From contig JAAZUZ010000014.1 in NCBI GenBank assembly GCA_018623875.1, positions 1-18,693 on the forward strand: DNA of 18,693 nt, in the 5' to 3' direction. The notes beneath the pieces were generated by a model that made no database searches, had not been told where the DNA came from, and worked only from the letters and a program-made list of their open reading frames with translations. The position numbers and the translations under genes are program-made. Of this stretch, positions 7,463 through 13,297 are shown piece by piece (position 1 is the stretch's first letter; every line of letters starts with the position of its first letter). The DNA comes from Synechococcus sp. HW_metabat.21. Lineage in GTDB: Bacteria; Cyanobacteriota; Cyanobacteriia; PCC-6307; Cyanobiaceae.

Positions 7463-8526
7463 TCAACCCATCTCCTGGCGGAGCCGTTGGAGATGGGTCA
7501 TGACGGCCCCTGAGCTGAGCAGTTCCCTGCAACGCTCCAGACCATTGGTGTGGCTGCTTTCGTGGCCCGCCTGCCAGAGGTAGGTGCCCGCATTCCAGAC
7601 GAGTGCGGTTGCCAGGTCCCCTTGCCCGCCAAGGGCGGCTGCGGCTTGGCTACTCCAGGTCTCCAGTCCTTCCCAAAGGGGATCAGCCCCGTAGCAGCCG
7701 TTGTCTCTGGGGTGGAGGATTTGGCGTCCTTCGTCCCCGGGGCGAGGCCTGCCGGTCACACATGCCCGGCTGATGGGCAGATCGGTGCTTCCTTCGAGGC
7801 CTTTGACGGTGAGCACGTTGGTTTCGCCGGCCAGCTCAAGTGCTTTCCAGGCCCGCGCTTCGGTGGGTGGGTGCACAAAGCCACTGACCAGGAGATGCTC
7901 GCCGTGGTGCGCAGTCCAGAGCAGTTCCAGGCTCGCGAGGGGTGGTCGTTTGCCGAGATCCTCTCGATAGGGAATCAGGGATTCGGCGTCGGGTAGGTGA
8001 TCGGGTTGGTGCACCAGGGCGAGATCGCAGCACTGGAGCTTCTCTTGCACCCACGCAACGCTGCGGCCAGCGAGCTGGAGCCCTAGGGCTGCGAAGAGCT
8101 CCATGGCGGTGATGCCGTATTTCACCGGAATCCGGTCCGCCCCTTGCAGGACCACGGGCAGTCCGGCGCTGGAGAGCACGAGGGCGGTCAGGGGATAGAT
8201 GGGGGCCGTTCGCGTTCGCCCGTCGAAGGGCATCCCGAAACTGATGGCTGGCTTCTCGGTCCTGAGTTGAGGGCCGCGCTGGCGGTACACATCGAGCATC
8301 CCGGTGAGCTCCTGGGGCTCGGGTCTTCGGATGCGATGGGCGATGAGGAAAGCGCCAATTTGGGCTGGACTGGCTTCTCCGTCGAGCATGAGCTCGAGGG
8401 CATGGGCAGCCTCTTCCCGGCTCAGGCCACTGCTGGTGTGCTCGCCACTCCCCACTTTTTGCAGATAGGCCTTGAACGTTGCGCGGCCGTTGGAGGTGCT
8501 GTCGGCGACGGGGGCGGCGATGGTCA
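7463..8526 (-). CDS. Anthranilate phosphoribosyltransferase-family protein lacking TrpD catalytic motifs; candidate CnaT
   Basis: The 354-residue protein (start MTIAAPVADS at 8526; an in-frame ATG at 8617 is rejected because it would run through the NtcA box) has the TrpD/TrpD2 fold pattern. A helical N-domain EEAAHALELMLDGEASPAQIGAFL is followed by the phosphoribosyl domain. The diagnostic TrpD loop GTGGD is replaced by GMPFDGRTRT at 98-107, and KHGNR by LQGADR at 127-132, so tryptophan synthesis is unlikely. From memory, CnaT (all0601) of Anabaena, which is required for expression of the nir operon, belongs to this superfamily; orthology is inference. Divergent from cynS across a shared NtcA box, with a possible -10 GAAAAT (8551-8556, minus strand) 22 nt from that box. 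Confidence 0.85.
7466..7498 (-). repeat. 10-bp perfect inverted repeat inside the 3' end of the TrpD-family gene
   Basis: ACCCATCTCC (7466-7475) and GGAGATGGGT (7489-7498) are perfectly complementary with a 13-base loop. The loop holds a smaller GGCTCCGCC hairpin. It covers the last eleven codons, ending next to the TGA, and adjoins the hairpin at 7442-7460. Confidence 0.6.
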
Positions 8527-8578
8527 TGCCGACAGAAGAACACTGATCCGATTTTCTGCCTCGACAGGGCCGACTCCA

Positions 8579-8592
8579 GTAACAGCGGCTAC
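8579..8592. promoter_or_regulatory. Perfect NtcA box GTAACAGCGGCTAC between the TrpD-family gene and cynS
   Basis: An exact GTA-N8-TAC site. On the minus strand GAAAAT (8551-8556) lies 22 nt away, at class II spacing, pointing to activation of the TrpD-family gene. On the plus strand the box is about 130 nt upstream of cynS, with no good -10 at class II distance, although a second related motif follows at 8611-8624. NtcA control of cyanase is known in cyanobacteria, so both genes may respond. Confidence 0.8.
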
Positions 8593-8610
8593 CAAGTGGT
8601 TCCTGGCTCC

Positions 8611-8624
8611 GTAGCAACGGCTGC
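8611..8624 (+). promoter_or_regulatory. NtcA-like motif GTAGCAACGGCTGC upstream of cynS (repeat family copy B)
   Basis: GTA-N8-TGC lies 32 bp downstream of the perfect NtcA box, close to three helical turns. GCGAAT at 8645-8650 follows after 20 nt as a weak -10 candidate, predicting a cynS leader of about 64 nt. The flanked form CCGTAGCAACGG (8609-8620) is repeated exactly, on the other strand, upstream of nirA at 12926-12937. Confidence 0.4.
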
Positions 8625-8720
8625 GCAGCGCGTGCGCAATTACGGCGAATCTTGTTAGCGAACAGATGGTAGATCGAGCTCCATTCTGTTCACTCCTCTC
8701 ATCACTATTGGCCTGTCTCC

Positions 8721-9203
8721 ATGACGGTTACTCCTGTATCCATGCCCTCGTTGGCTGCTCCTTCTGCGGCCACCATCACCGCCACATTGATGGCAGCCAA
8801 GAAGGCGAAAGGCCTGAGCTTTTCCGATCTGGAATCCGCACTGGGTCGCGACGAGGTTTGGATTGCTTCATTGTTCTACGGCCAGTCCACCGCATCGCCC
8901 GAAGAGGCTCAAAAGCTCGCTGAACTGTTGAGCCTTGACCACGCCATCACTGAGGCCCTGCAGGCATTCCCGACCAAGGGTGGTCTCGATCCCGTGATCC
9001 CCACCGATCCTCTGATCTATCGCTTTTACGAGATCATGCAGGTCTACGGGATGCCCCTGAAGGACGTGATTCAAGAGAAGTTTGGCGACGGAATCATGAG
9101 TGCCATCGACTTCACACTGGATGTCGACAAAGTCGAAGATCCCGCCGGTGACCGCGTCAAGGTGACGATGTGCGGCAAATTCCTTCCCTATAAAAAGTGG
9201 TGA
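8721..9203 (+). CDS. cynS: Cyanate hydratase (cyanase) CynS
   Basis: Converts cyanate plus bicarbonate to ammonium and carbon dioxide, as a cytoplasmic decamer in this family. The 160-residue protein has an N-terminal helical domain (about 15-85) and a C-terminal catalytic domain. Arg101 and Glu104 in YRFYEIMQVYG and Ser127 in GIMSAIDF correspond to the E. coli catalytic Arg96, Glu99 and Ser122 with a constant offset of five. The protein ends in the conserved GKFLPYKKW. ATG 8721 is used; ATG 8742 would give 153 residues and cannot be excluded. It stands alone, without the cynABD transporter seen in some marine Synechococcus, and is followed by a strong terminator. It is probably NtcA-controlled through the sites at 8579-8624. 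Confidence 0.97.
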   Translation: MTVTPVSMPSLAAPSAATITATLMAAKKAKGLSFSDLESALGRDEVWIASLFYGQSTASPEEAQKLAELLSLDHAITEALQAFPTKGGLDPVIPTDPLIYRFYEIMQVYGMPLKDVIQEKFGDGIMSAIDFTLDVDKVEDPAGDRVKVTMCGKFLPYKKW

Positions 9204-9219
9204 GTTGATCTCCCCACGC

Positions 9220-9246
9220 AAAAGCCCCCGAAAGGGGGCTTTTTTG
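9220..9246. terminator. Rho-independent terminator after cynS, probably bidirectional
   Basis: AAAGCCCCC (9221-9229), a GAAA tetraloop, and GGGGGCTTT (9234-9242) with further Ts to 9245 form a 9-bp stem and U-tract, 17 nt after the cynS stop. The A-run on the other side gives a U-tract in minus-strand RNA too, so it can also end the nirA-side operon, whose last stop is at 9273. Confidence 0.93.
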
Positions 9247-9272
9247 ATGGCTTTACTTGCGAGCCTGAAGCG

Positions 9273-10058
9273 TTAATTGCCCAGCATTTGCTCAATCCAG
9301 GCGCGATGCCTGACCTGGGCCTTGAGCTGCCGCTCCAGCGCGTCCTCCAGCCGAGTGCCGGCGAGTTGGCTTCTGAGGGTGATCAGGTGTTGGCAGCTCT
9401 CGAGGCTGCCGATACAGCCCAGGGCTTGCAGGGCTGTTTCGGCGACGCCTGGTAGGGCATCGATGCTGATGCAGCGGCTAATCGCTTCGAGAACCGTGGG
9501 CTCATTGCGGCGCTGCAGCAGCTTGAGCGTCGCAATCACGATCTCGGCGCGGAAATCTTGGAGTAAGGGGGCCGTCAGCTCGAGCATTGCGCTGGCATCA
9601 AGGCTCCGGTTGCGGAAGGTCAGCAGCGTGAGTCCGGCGAGGCGATGGCTTTGGCCGGGTGCACGCAGGGCTGCTTCGATGATCTCGAAATCGATCAGGT
9701 TTCCCCAGCAGCCGAGGGCCTCGAGCACCTCAGGTTCCAGGTCGCCGGCATGTGGCAGCCAAGTCAGGAGCTGCTCGCAGGCTTGTGGGTGATGACAGAT
9801 GCCGAGGGCGCGGATCAGCGGTTTCGTGATGCCCTGCGATTGGCAGAGGGGAAGAATCCATGAAATGGCCTCGGGTCCGGCCATCCCCAAGCGCTCAGCG
9901 AGGCTGAGGGCGAGGGATGGATCACAGACCCGAGGCAGGAGCTCACTGAGTTCCTCCAGGGAAAGGGGCTGTCGCCGCCAGCGTCCTAGCCGCTCGCTTA
10001 AAGCCGCTTCCTCATGGGGTGACAGAAGGGTCGAGACAGGGGCGACAGCAGTGGCCAT
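9273..10058 (-). CDS. HEAT-repeat protein, last gene of the nirA-side cluster; candidate NirB
   Basis: The 261-residue protein is almost entirely alpha-helical, with successive HEAT-like units such as LIRALGICHHPQACEQLLTWL, VLEALGCWGNLIDFEIIEAAL and ALQALGCIGSLESCQHLITL. HEAT solenoids act as protein-binding scaffolds. Cyanobacterial NirB, encoded beside nirA, is needed for full nitrite reductase activity and contacts NirA in Anabaena two-hybrid tests. Position and predicted fold make this a good NirB candidate, but I cannot confirm orthology. It is not the large subunit of enterobacterial NADH nitrite reductase, also called NirB. HEAT-repeat phycobilin lyases are an alternative family, though the neighbourhood argues against that. 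It starts 3 nt after the channel gene and so is translationally close to it. Confidence 0.75.
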   Translation of the reverse strand: MATAVAPVSTLLSPHEEAALSERLGRWRRQPLSLEELSELLPRVCDPSLALSLAERLGMAGPEAISWILPLCQSQGITKPLIRALGICHHPQACEQLLTWLPHAGDLEPEVLEALGCWGNLIDFEIIEAALRAPGQSHRLAGLTLLTFRNRSLDASAMLELTAPLLQDFRAEIVIATLKLLQRRNEPTVLEAISRCISIDALPGVAETALQALGCIGSLESCQHLITLRSQLAGTRLEDALERQLKAQVRHRAWIEQMLGN

Positions 10059-10061
10059 GGA

Positions 10062-10949
10062 TCAGCGAGCTCCCAGTTCGGCGGCCAATTCGCGCTCCAG
10101 CTTCTCGTCGTGCTCGGTCGGCAGGACGTTGCTCACCTTGGTGCGATGGGTGCTGTAGAAGAGCATTCCGATGAAGACCATTCCGCCCACGATGTTGCCG
10201 AGGGTGACTGGCAGGAAGTTCCAGAAGATCACCTTGGTGTAAGGAACGCCAGAGCCAAGGATGGGCCCCGCGGTGTGCAGGAATTGATTCACAACGATGT
10301 GCTCCATGCCCATCGATTGGAAGGCCGTGATGGGGAGCCAGCAAGCCAGGATTTTGCCGGGGACGCTCTTGCTCACCAGGGCCATCGTCACGCCGAGGCA
10401 GACCAGCCAGTTCGCGACCAGGCCGCGCAGGAACGCGAGGAAGAAGCCCATGCTTCCCAGGGCCTCGTACTTCTTCTCAACGTTGATCACGTTGAGGGCC
10501 ATGATCTTTTGTGCAACCGCATCCCAGATCGGTGGTCCGATGTTGTCAGCTGCGCCATCCATGGTGCCGCTCGTCAGGCTGATCGCCATGATCACGGCGA
10601 CAACGGCGGTGCCAAGCCAGTTGCCAACCCACACCCAGGCCCAGTTCCGGAAGGTGGACCCCCAGGTGCTTTTGCCGGCCCAGGTCGCCATCGGCAGCAG
10701 GGCAAAGTTGCCCGTCACCAGCTCCATGCCGAACAGCACGATGCTGGCGAAACCGAAGGGGAAGAGGAGTGAGCCAACGAAAGGTGCCTTCACGGTGATG
10801 CCCACCGTGAGAGCCAAGATCACTGCCAGGCCAAGGATGGCGCCGGAATAAAAGCCGCGGATCAGCAGGTTTTTAACGCTGACCGTCGATTTCTTGCCGC
10901 CGGCGGCAATCATGCCGTCGACGAGCTCATTTGGAAGGACGTAATCCAT
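10062..10949 (-). CDS. focA: Formate/nitrite transporter (FNT) family channel, probably nitrite
   Basis: The 295-residue inner-membrane protein has six predicted spans in the FocA/NirC pattern: a short cytoplasmic N-terminus MDYVLPNELVDGMI, then RGFYSGAILGLAVILAL, FGMELVTGNFALLPMA, RNWAWVWVGNWLGTAVVAVI, FLRGLVANWLVCLGVTMAL and GMEHIVVNQFL. The GNWLG/ANWLVCLG pair and the E/N residues in membrane segments match FNT pentamers, which carry formate, nitrite or related monovalent anions. Placement between nirA and the HEAT protein favours nitrite uptake or export. A hydrophilic, charged C-terminal tail follows. The family is firm, the substrate inferred; the symbol follows the family name, and nirC would fit as well. 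Confidence 0.92.
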   Translation of the reverse strand: MDYVLPNELVDGMIAAGGKKSTVSVKNLLIRGFYSGAILGLAVILALTVGITVKAPFVGSLLFPFGFASIVLFGMELVTGNFALLPMATWAGKSTWGSTFRNWAWVWVGNWLGTAVVAVIMAISLTSGTMDGAADNIGPPIWDAVAQKIMALNVINVEKKYEALGSMGFFLAFLRGLVANWLVCLGVTMALVSKSVPGKILACWLPITAFQSMGMEHIVVNQFLHTAGPILGSGVPYTKVIFWNFLPVTLGNIVGGMVFIGMLFYSTHRTKVSNVLPTEHDEKLERELAAELGAR

Positions 10950-11002
10950 TGCGTTGGATGCGCGCTCGAAGTGCGCTCGGGGATTGCAGGTGGGTGGTGT
11001 GA

Positions 11003-11152
11003 TTAACCGCTGATGCGGTTCATGAAGCGAGAGACGATGTCTTGATTGCCGTTGGGTCGGTTGACCGGGGCTTTGTCATCGCCACTGCTGCTGATCCAAT
11101 TCATCAAGCGAGAGAAAAGGTCCTGATTCGCTTGCTTTGAAGTTGAAGTCAT
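11003..11152 (-). CDS. 49-aa protein with a duplicated NQD-x2-SR-x-MN-x-IS motif, hypothetical
   Basis: ATG 11150-11152 opens a 49-codon frame ending at TAA 11003-11005. The protein contains the same 13-residue motif twice: NQDLFSRLMNWIS near residue 9 and NQDIVSRFMNRIS at the C-terminus. They are separated by a polar linker SSGDDKAPVNRPNG. Nine of 13 positions are identical, which argues for a real translated gene with an internal duplication. The motifs could form two short amphipathic helices. It sits 101 nt after nirA and 53 nt before the FNT gene on the same strand, so it is probably part of that operon. I do not recognise the family. A small NirA-interacting regulator in the style of NirP1 is possible but not shown. 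Confidence 0.7.
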   Translation of the reverse strand: MTSTSKQANQDLFSRLMNWISSSGDDKAPVNRPNGNQDIVSRFMNRISG

Positions 11153-11229
11153 GTTGTGGGTCAAGTCATCATCGAGTTGAGTCAGGCTTCAAAAGAAAGG
11201 AGCACCTGAATGCGTCAAGATGAAGGCTT

Positions 11230-11245
11230 GGTTGTGGTGACAACC
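11230..11245. other. Perfect 6-bp hairpin just after the nirA stop
   Basis: GGTTGT (11230-11235) and ACAACC (11240-11245) form a perfect stem with a GGTG loop, 8 nt beyond the nirA TAA. No T-run follows in the minus-strand direction, so it looks more like an RNA processing or 3'-protection element inside an operon than a full terminator. Confidence 0.4.
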
Positions 11246-11253
11246 CCCGTTAT

Positions 11254-12825
11254 TTACGACCGGGGCTTCGCACCGAACTGTTCAATCAGAACTTCCTTGA
11301 GAACCGCTTGGATCTCACTGGCTGGAATGCCTTTTCGATGCAGTTCTCCGACCTGTGGATTGGCACCTTGTGAACCGCCAATGGTGAGGTTGTAGCCCTC
11401 GCCCATGCCGCCGTCGGGCTGTTTGGTTTTGGTCCCGGTGAGGCCGATGGCTCCCATGTAGGCCTGGCCGCAGGTGTTCGGGCAGCCGGTCCAGTGGATC
11501 TTGAGCTCCTCCGGCAGAACCAATTCGCGATCGAGGGCCTCAGCGGCCGCGAGGGCCTGATCTTTGGTGTTGGTGAGGGCAAAGCTGCAATAGGTGTTGC
11601 CGGTGCAGCTCACGGTTCCAGCGGCGATGTGGCTGGGGTGGAGGCTGAAGCGCTCCAGCAGCGGCTCGGCCTCAAAGGCCTGGAGTTGGGCGCTGGCGAT
11701 GCCGGTGAAGATGACGTTCTGATCTTCCGTGAGCCGGACCGAACCATCGCCATGGCGCTCGGCCAGTGCGGCGATGTCCTGGAAGTCTTCGGCGCGCAGG
11801 CGACCAACGGGGACATGGACGCCGGCGTAGTGCAGGTCCTCTTGTTTTTGGGGGTGGATGCCGTAGTGGGAGCGGGGTTCGGCGTCGAAGACGGAGCCCG
11901 GATCGGGGGTGAGGGGTCCGAAGCGCTCTTCAACCATGGATCTGAACGTTTCCAGTCCCACTTCGTCGAGGTACAGACGGAAGCGGCCCTTGGGACGCTT
12001 GTCCCGTTCGCCGTTGTCGCGCCAGATCTTGATGACGGCCTCGGTGATCGCGCAGATCTGATCCGGCTTGACCCAGGCGTTCAAGGGGATGGCATAGGCA
12101 TTCATCTGAGAAGAGAGGATGCCGCCAATCCAGACGCCAAAACCCATCTCACCGTTGTTCTCGACGGGGTGGAAGGCGATGTCGTTGTGGAGCAGGAAGT
12201 TGTCGCGCGCGCCGGCAACGGCCGTGTTCCATTTACGCGGCAGGTTGGAGAACTCCGGGTTGCCTTGGTGGTTGCTGGTGAGGAAGTTCTCGAGTTCCTG
12301 GGTGTAGGGCCGAGTGTCGACAATCTCCAAGGGGTCGATGCCGGCGATTGGGTTGCCGGTGACGTTCCGAGGGTTGTCGAAGGCCGACTGAATCGTGGTC
12401 AGGCCGACAGCCTTGAGCTGGCCCAGGATCTCGGGAAGGTCCTCGAGGAGGATGCCGCGCATCTGAATGTTTTGACGCGTCGTGATGTCGGCACTGCCGT
12501 TGCTTCCGTAGCGGGCAACGACATTGCCGACGACCCGCAACTGCTCGGCGGAGATCACCCCGTTGGGCACTCGCAGGCGCATCATGAACAGGCCCGGGGT
12601 CTTGGGCCTCCAGAACATGCCGTACCACTTCAGGCGCAACTGAAGGTCGGTTTCGTCGACGTTTTCCCAACCGAGTTGGGCGAATTTTTCAATCTCACTG
12701 CCAACAAGCAGGCCGTCTTTGGCTGCTTTGTTCTGCTCAATCTTGTTGAGCTTTTTGCCTTCGAGCCAGCTGGGTAGTGCGCTGGGGGTGTCAGAGGCGT
12801 TGGACACAGCTGGCGTGGCCACCAT
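11254..12825 (-). CDS. nirA: Ferredoxin-nitrite reductase NirA
   Basis: Reduces nitrite to ammonium with six electrons from reduced ferredoxin, using siroheme and a [4Fe-4S] cluster. The 523-residue protein has two ferrodoxin-like nitrite/sulfite reductase domains, with the first siroheme-contact segment SADITTRQNIQMRGI at about 111-125. The cluster/siroheme ligands are Cys407 and Cys413 (CTGNTYC) and Cys448 and Cys452 (CPNTC). The N-terminus SWLEGKKLNKIEQNKAAKDGL is typical of cyanobacterial NirA. There is no plant-type transit peptide and no C-terminal [2Fe-2S] ferredoxin fusion. It leads an apparent operon nirA, 49-aa ORF, FNT channel, HEAT protein. Siroheme supply genes lie upstream on the opposite strand. 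Two NtcA-like boxes precede it. Confidence 0.97.
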   Translation of the reverse strand: MVATPAVSNASDTPSALPSWLEGKKLNKIEQNKAAKDGLLVGSEIEKFAQLGWENVDETDLQLRLKWYGMFWRPKTPGLFMMRLRVPNGVISAEQLRVVGNVVARYGSNGSADITTRQNIQMRGILLEDLPEILGQLKAVGLTTIQSAFDNPRNVTGNPIAGIDPLEIVDTRPYTQELENFLTSNHQGNPEFSNLPRKWNTAVAGARDNFLLHNDIAFHPVENNGEMGFGVWIGGILSSQMNAYAIPLNAWVKPDQICAITEAVIKIWRDNGERDKRPKGRFRLYLDEVGLETFRSMVEERFGPLTPDPGSVFDAEPRSHYGIHPQKQEDLHYAGVHVPVGRLRAEDFQDIAALAERHGDGSVRLTEDQNVIFTGIASAQLQAFEAEPLLERFSLHPSHIAAGTVSCTGNTYCSFALTNTKDQALAAAEALDRELVLPEELKIHWTGCPNTCGQAYMGAIGLTGTKTKQPDGGMGEGYNLTIGGSQGANPQVGELHRKGIPASEIQAVLKEVLIEQFGAKPRS

Positions 12826-12921
12826 GGGAAATCGGTTCAGAGGGAGTCAGCAACTGAGCCGTTTCCAAAGAAATGAACGACTAGTGGGATGAATGAAATC
12901 ATTCGCCTAGGGCCTTCCCGT

Positions 12922-12935
12922 GTCGCCGTTGCTAC
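12922..12935 (-). promoter_or_regulatory. NtcA-like motif GTAGCAACGGCGAC upstream of nirA (repeat family copy C)
   Basis: Minus-strand GTA-N8-GAC lies about 97 nt before the nirA ATG. TTTCAT, a 4/6 match to TATAAT, follows after 23 nt, which is class II spacing, and would leave a leader of about 60 nt. The GTA half is intact; the second half deviates by one base (GAC for TAC). This is the better-spaced of the two nirA candidates. Confidence 0.5.
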
Positions 12936-12969
12936 GGATCGACGTTGTTCCTGACCAGAGGCAAAAAGG

Positions 12970-12983
12970 GTGTCAACGGCTAC
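12970..12983 (-). promoter_or_regulatory. Second NtcA-like box GTAGCCGTTGACAC upstream of nirA
   Basis: Minus-strand GTA-N8-CAC has one mismatch to GTA-N8-TAC. It lies 48 bp upstream of copy C. The sequence about 22 nt downstream is a poor -10, so this is more likely an auxiliary site or chance than the main activator site. Confidence 0.35.
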
Positions 12984-13036
12984 CTGAGAGGGCCCCGTCT
13001 TCCGGGTTGATGGTGTCGCTTTCCGCCTCAGGCCAC

Positions 13037-13288
13037 TCAGTATTGGCGCCCGATTTCGCCCAGCATTCGCGTCGCACCGTTGCGAATCATCTGCCAGACC
13101 TTGCCCATGGCGGCGAAGTCGGCGTCCAGCTCGCGCCTCCAGTCCGGGGTGGACTGCATCGGGCGGTAGCGGGGCCGGTTGTAGTCGGCTCTTCCGTAGT
13201 CGGCTCGTCCGTAGTCGGCTCGTCCGTAGGCGGGGCGCTCGTAAGCGGGGCGCCGGCGGGAGCTGGGCAGGGGGCGAGTGGATGGCAT
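13037..13288 (-). CDS. Small Tyr/Arg-rich pentapeptide-repeat-like protein, 83 aa, hypothetical
   Basis: The 83-residue protein has a basic N-terminal half built from about six five-residue units: RPAYE, RPAYG, RADYG, RADYG, RADYN, RPRYR. The C-terminal half, TPDWRRELDADFAAMGKVWQMIRNGATRMLGEIGRQY, looks like a soluble amphipathic helical domain. The Arg/Tyr repeat resembles low-complexity nucleic-acid-binding or condensing segments, but no function should be claimed. The ATG at 13286-13288 is close to the opposite-strand CbiX-like gene. The unit number may vary between strains because the DNA is a near-perfect 15-bp tandem repeat. It lies 211 nt upstream of nirA on the same strand. I do not recognise a named family. 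Confidence 0.7.
   Translation of the reverse strand: MPSTRPLPSSRRRPAYERPAYGRADYGRADYGRADYNRPRYRPMQSTPDWRRELDADFAAMGKVWQMIRNGATRMLGEIGRQY
13181..13225. repeat. 15-bp tandem repeat, three units, inside the 83-aa gene
   Basis: GTAGTCGGCTCTTCC is followed by two identical copies of GTAGTCGGCTCGTCC. Decayed units continue to about 13250. The period equals five codons and encodes the RADYG repeat on the minus strand, so slippage would change length without a frameshift. Confidence 0.85.
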
Positions 13289-13297
13289 GGTGAAGCG

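Noticed and set aside
8527..8617. N-terminal extension of the TrpD-family protein to ATG 8617
   Set aside because: It runs through the perfect NtcA box, and the added residues (MLRSQEPLGSRCYWSRP...) do not look like the family. MTIAAP at 8526 is preferred.
10950..11253. Riboswitch or structured leader between nirA and the FNT gene
   Set aside because: Most of the gap is explained by the 49-aa frame and one small hairpin. No known riboswitch core was recognised.
11494..12777. A 427-codon plus-strand open frame opposite nirA
   Set aside because: It mirrors nirA codon structure on the other strand and has no recognisable domain. Long antisense frames are common in GC-rich genes.
13181..13250. 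Possible CRISPR-like or satellite array
   Set aside because: The 15-bp units have no spacers and keep codon phase within the 83-aa gene, so it is a coding tandem repeat.
12920..13297. Upstream GTG extension of the CbiX-like gene
   Set aside because: It would add 126 residues antisense to the 83-aa gene and across the nirA promoter motif. The family core starts near 13390.
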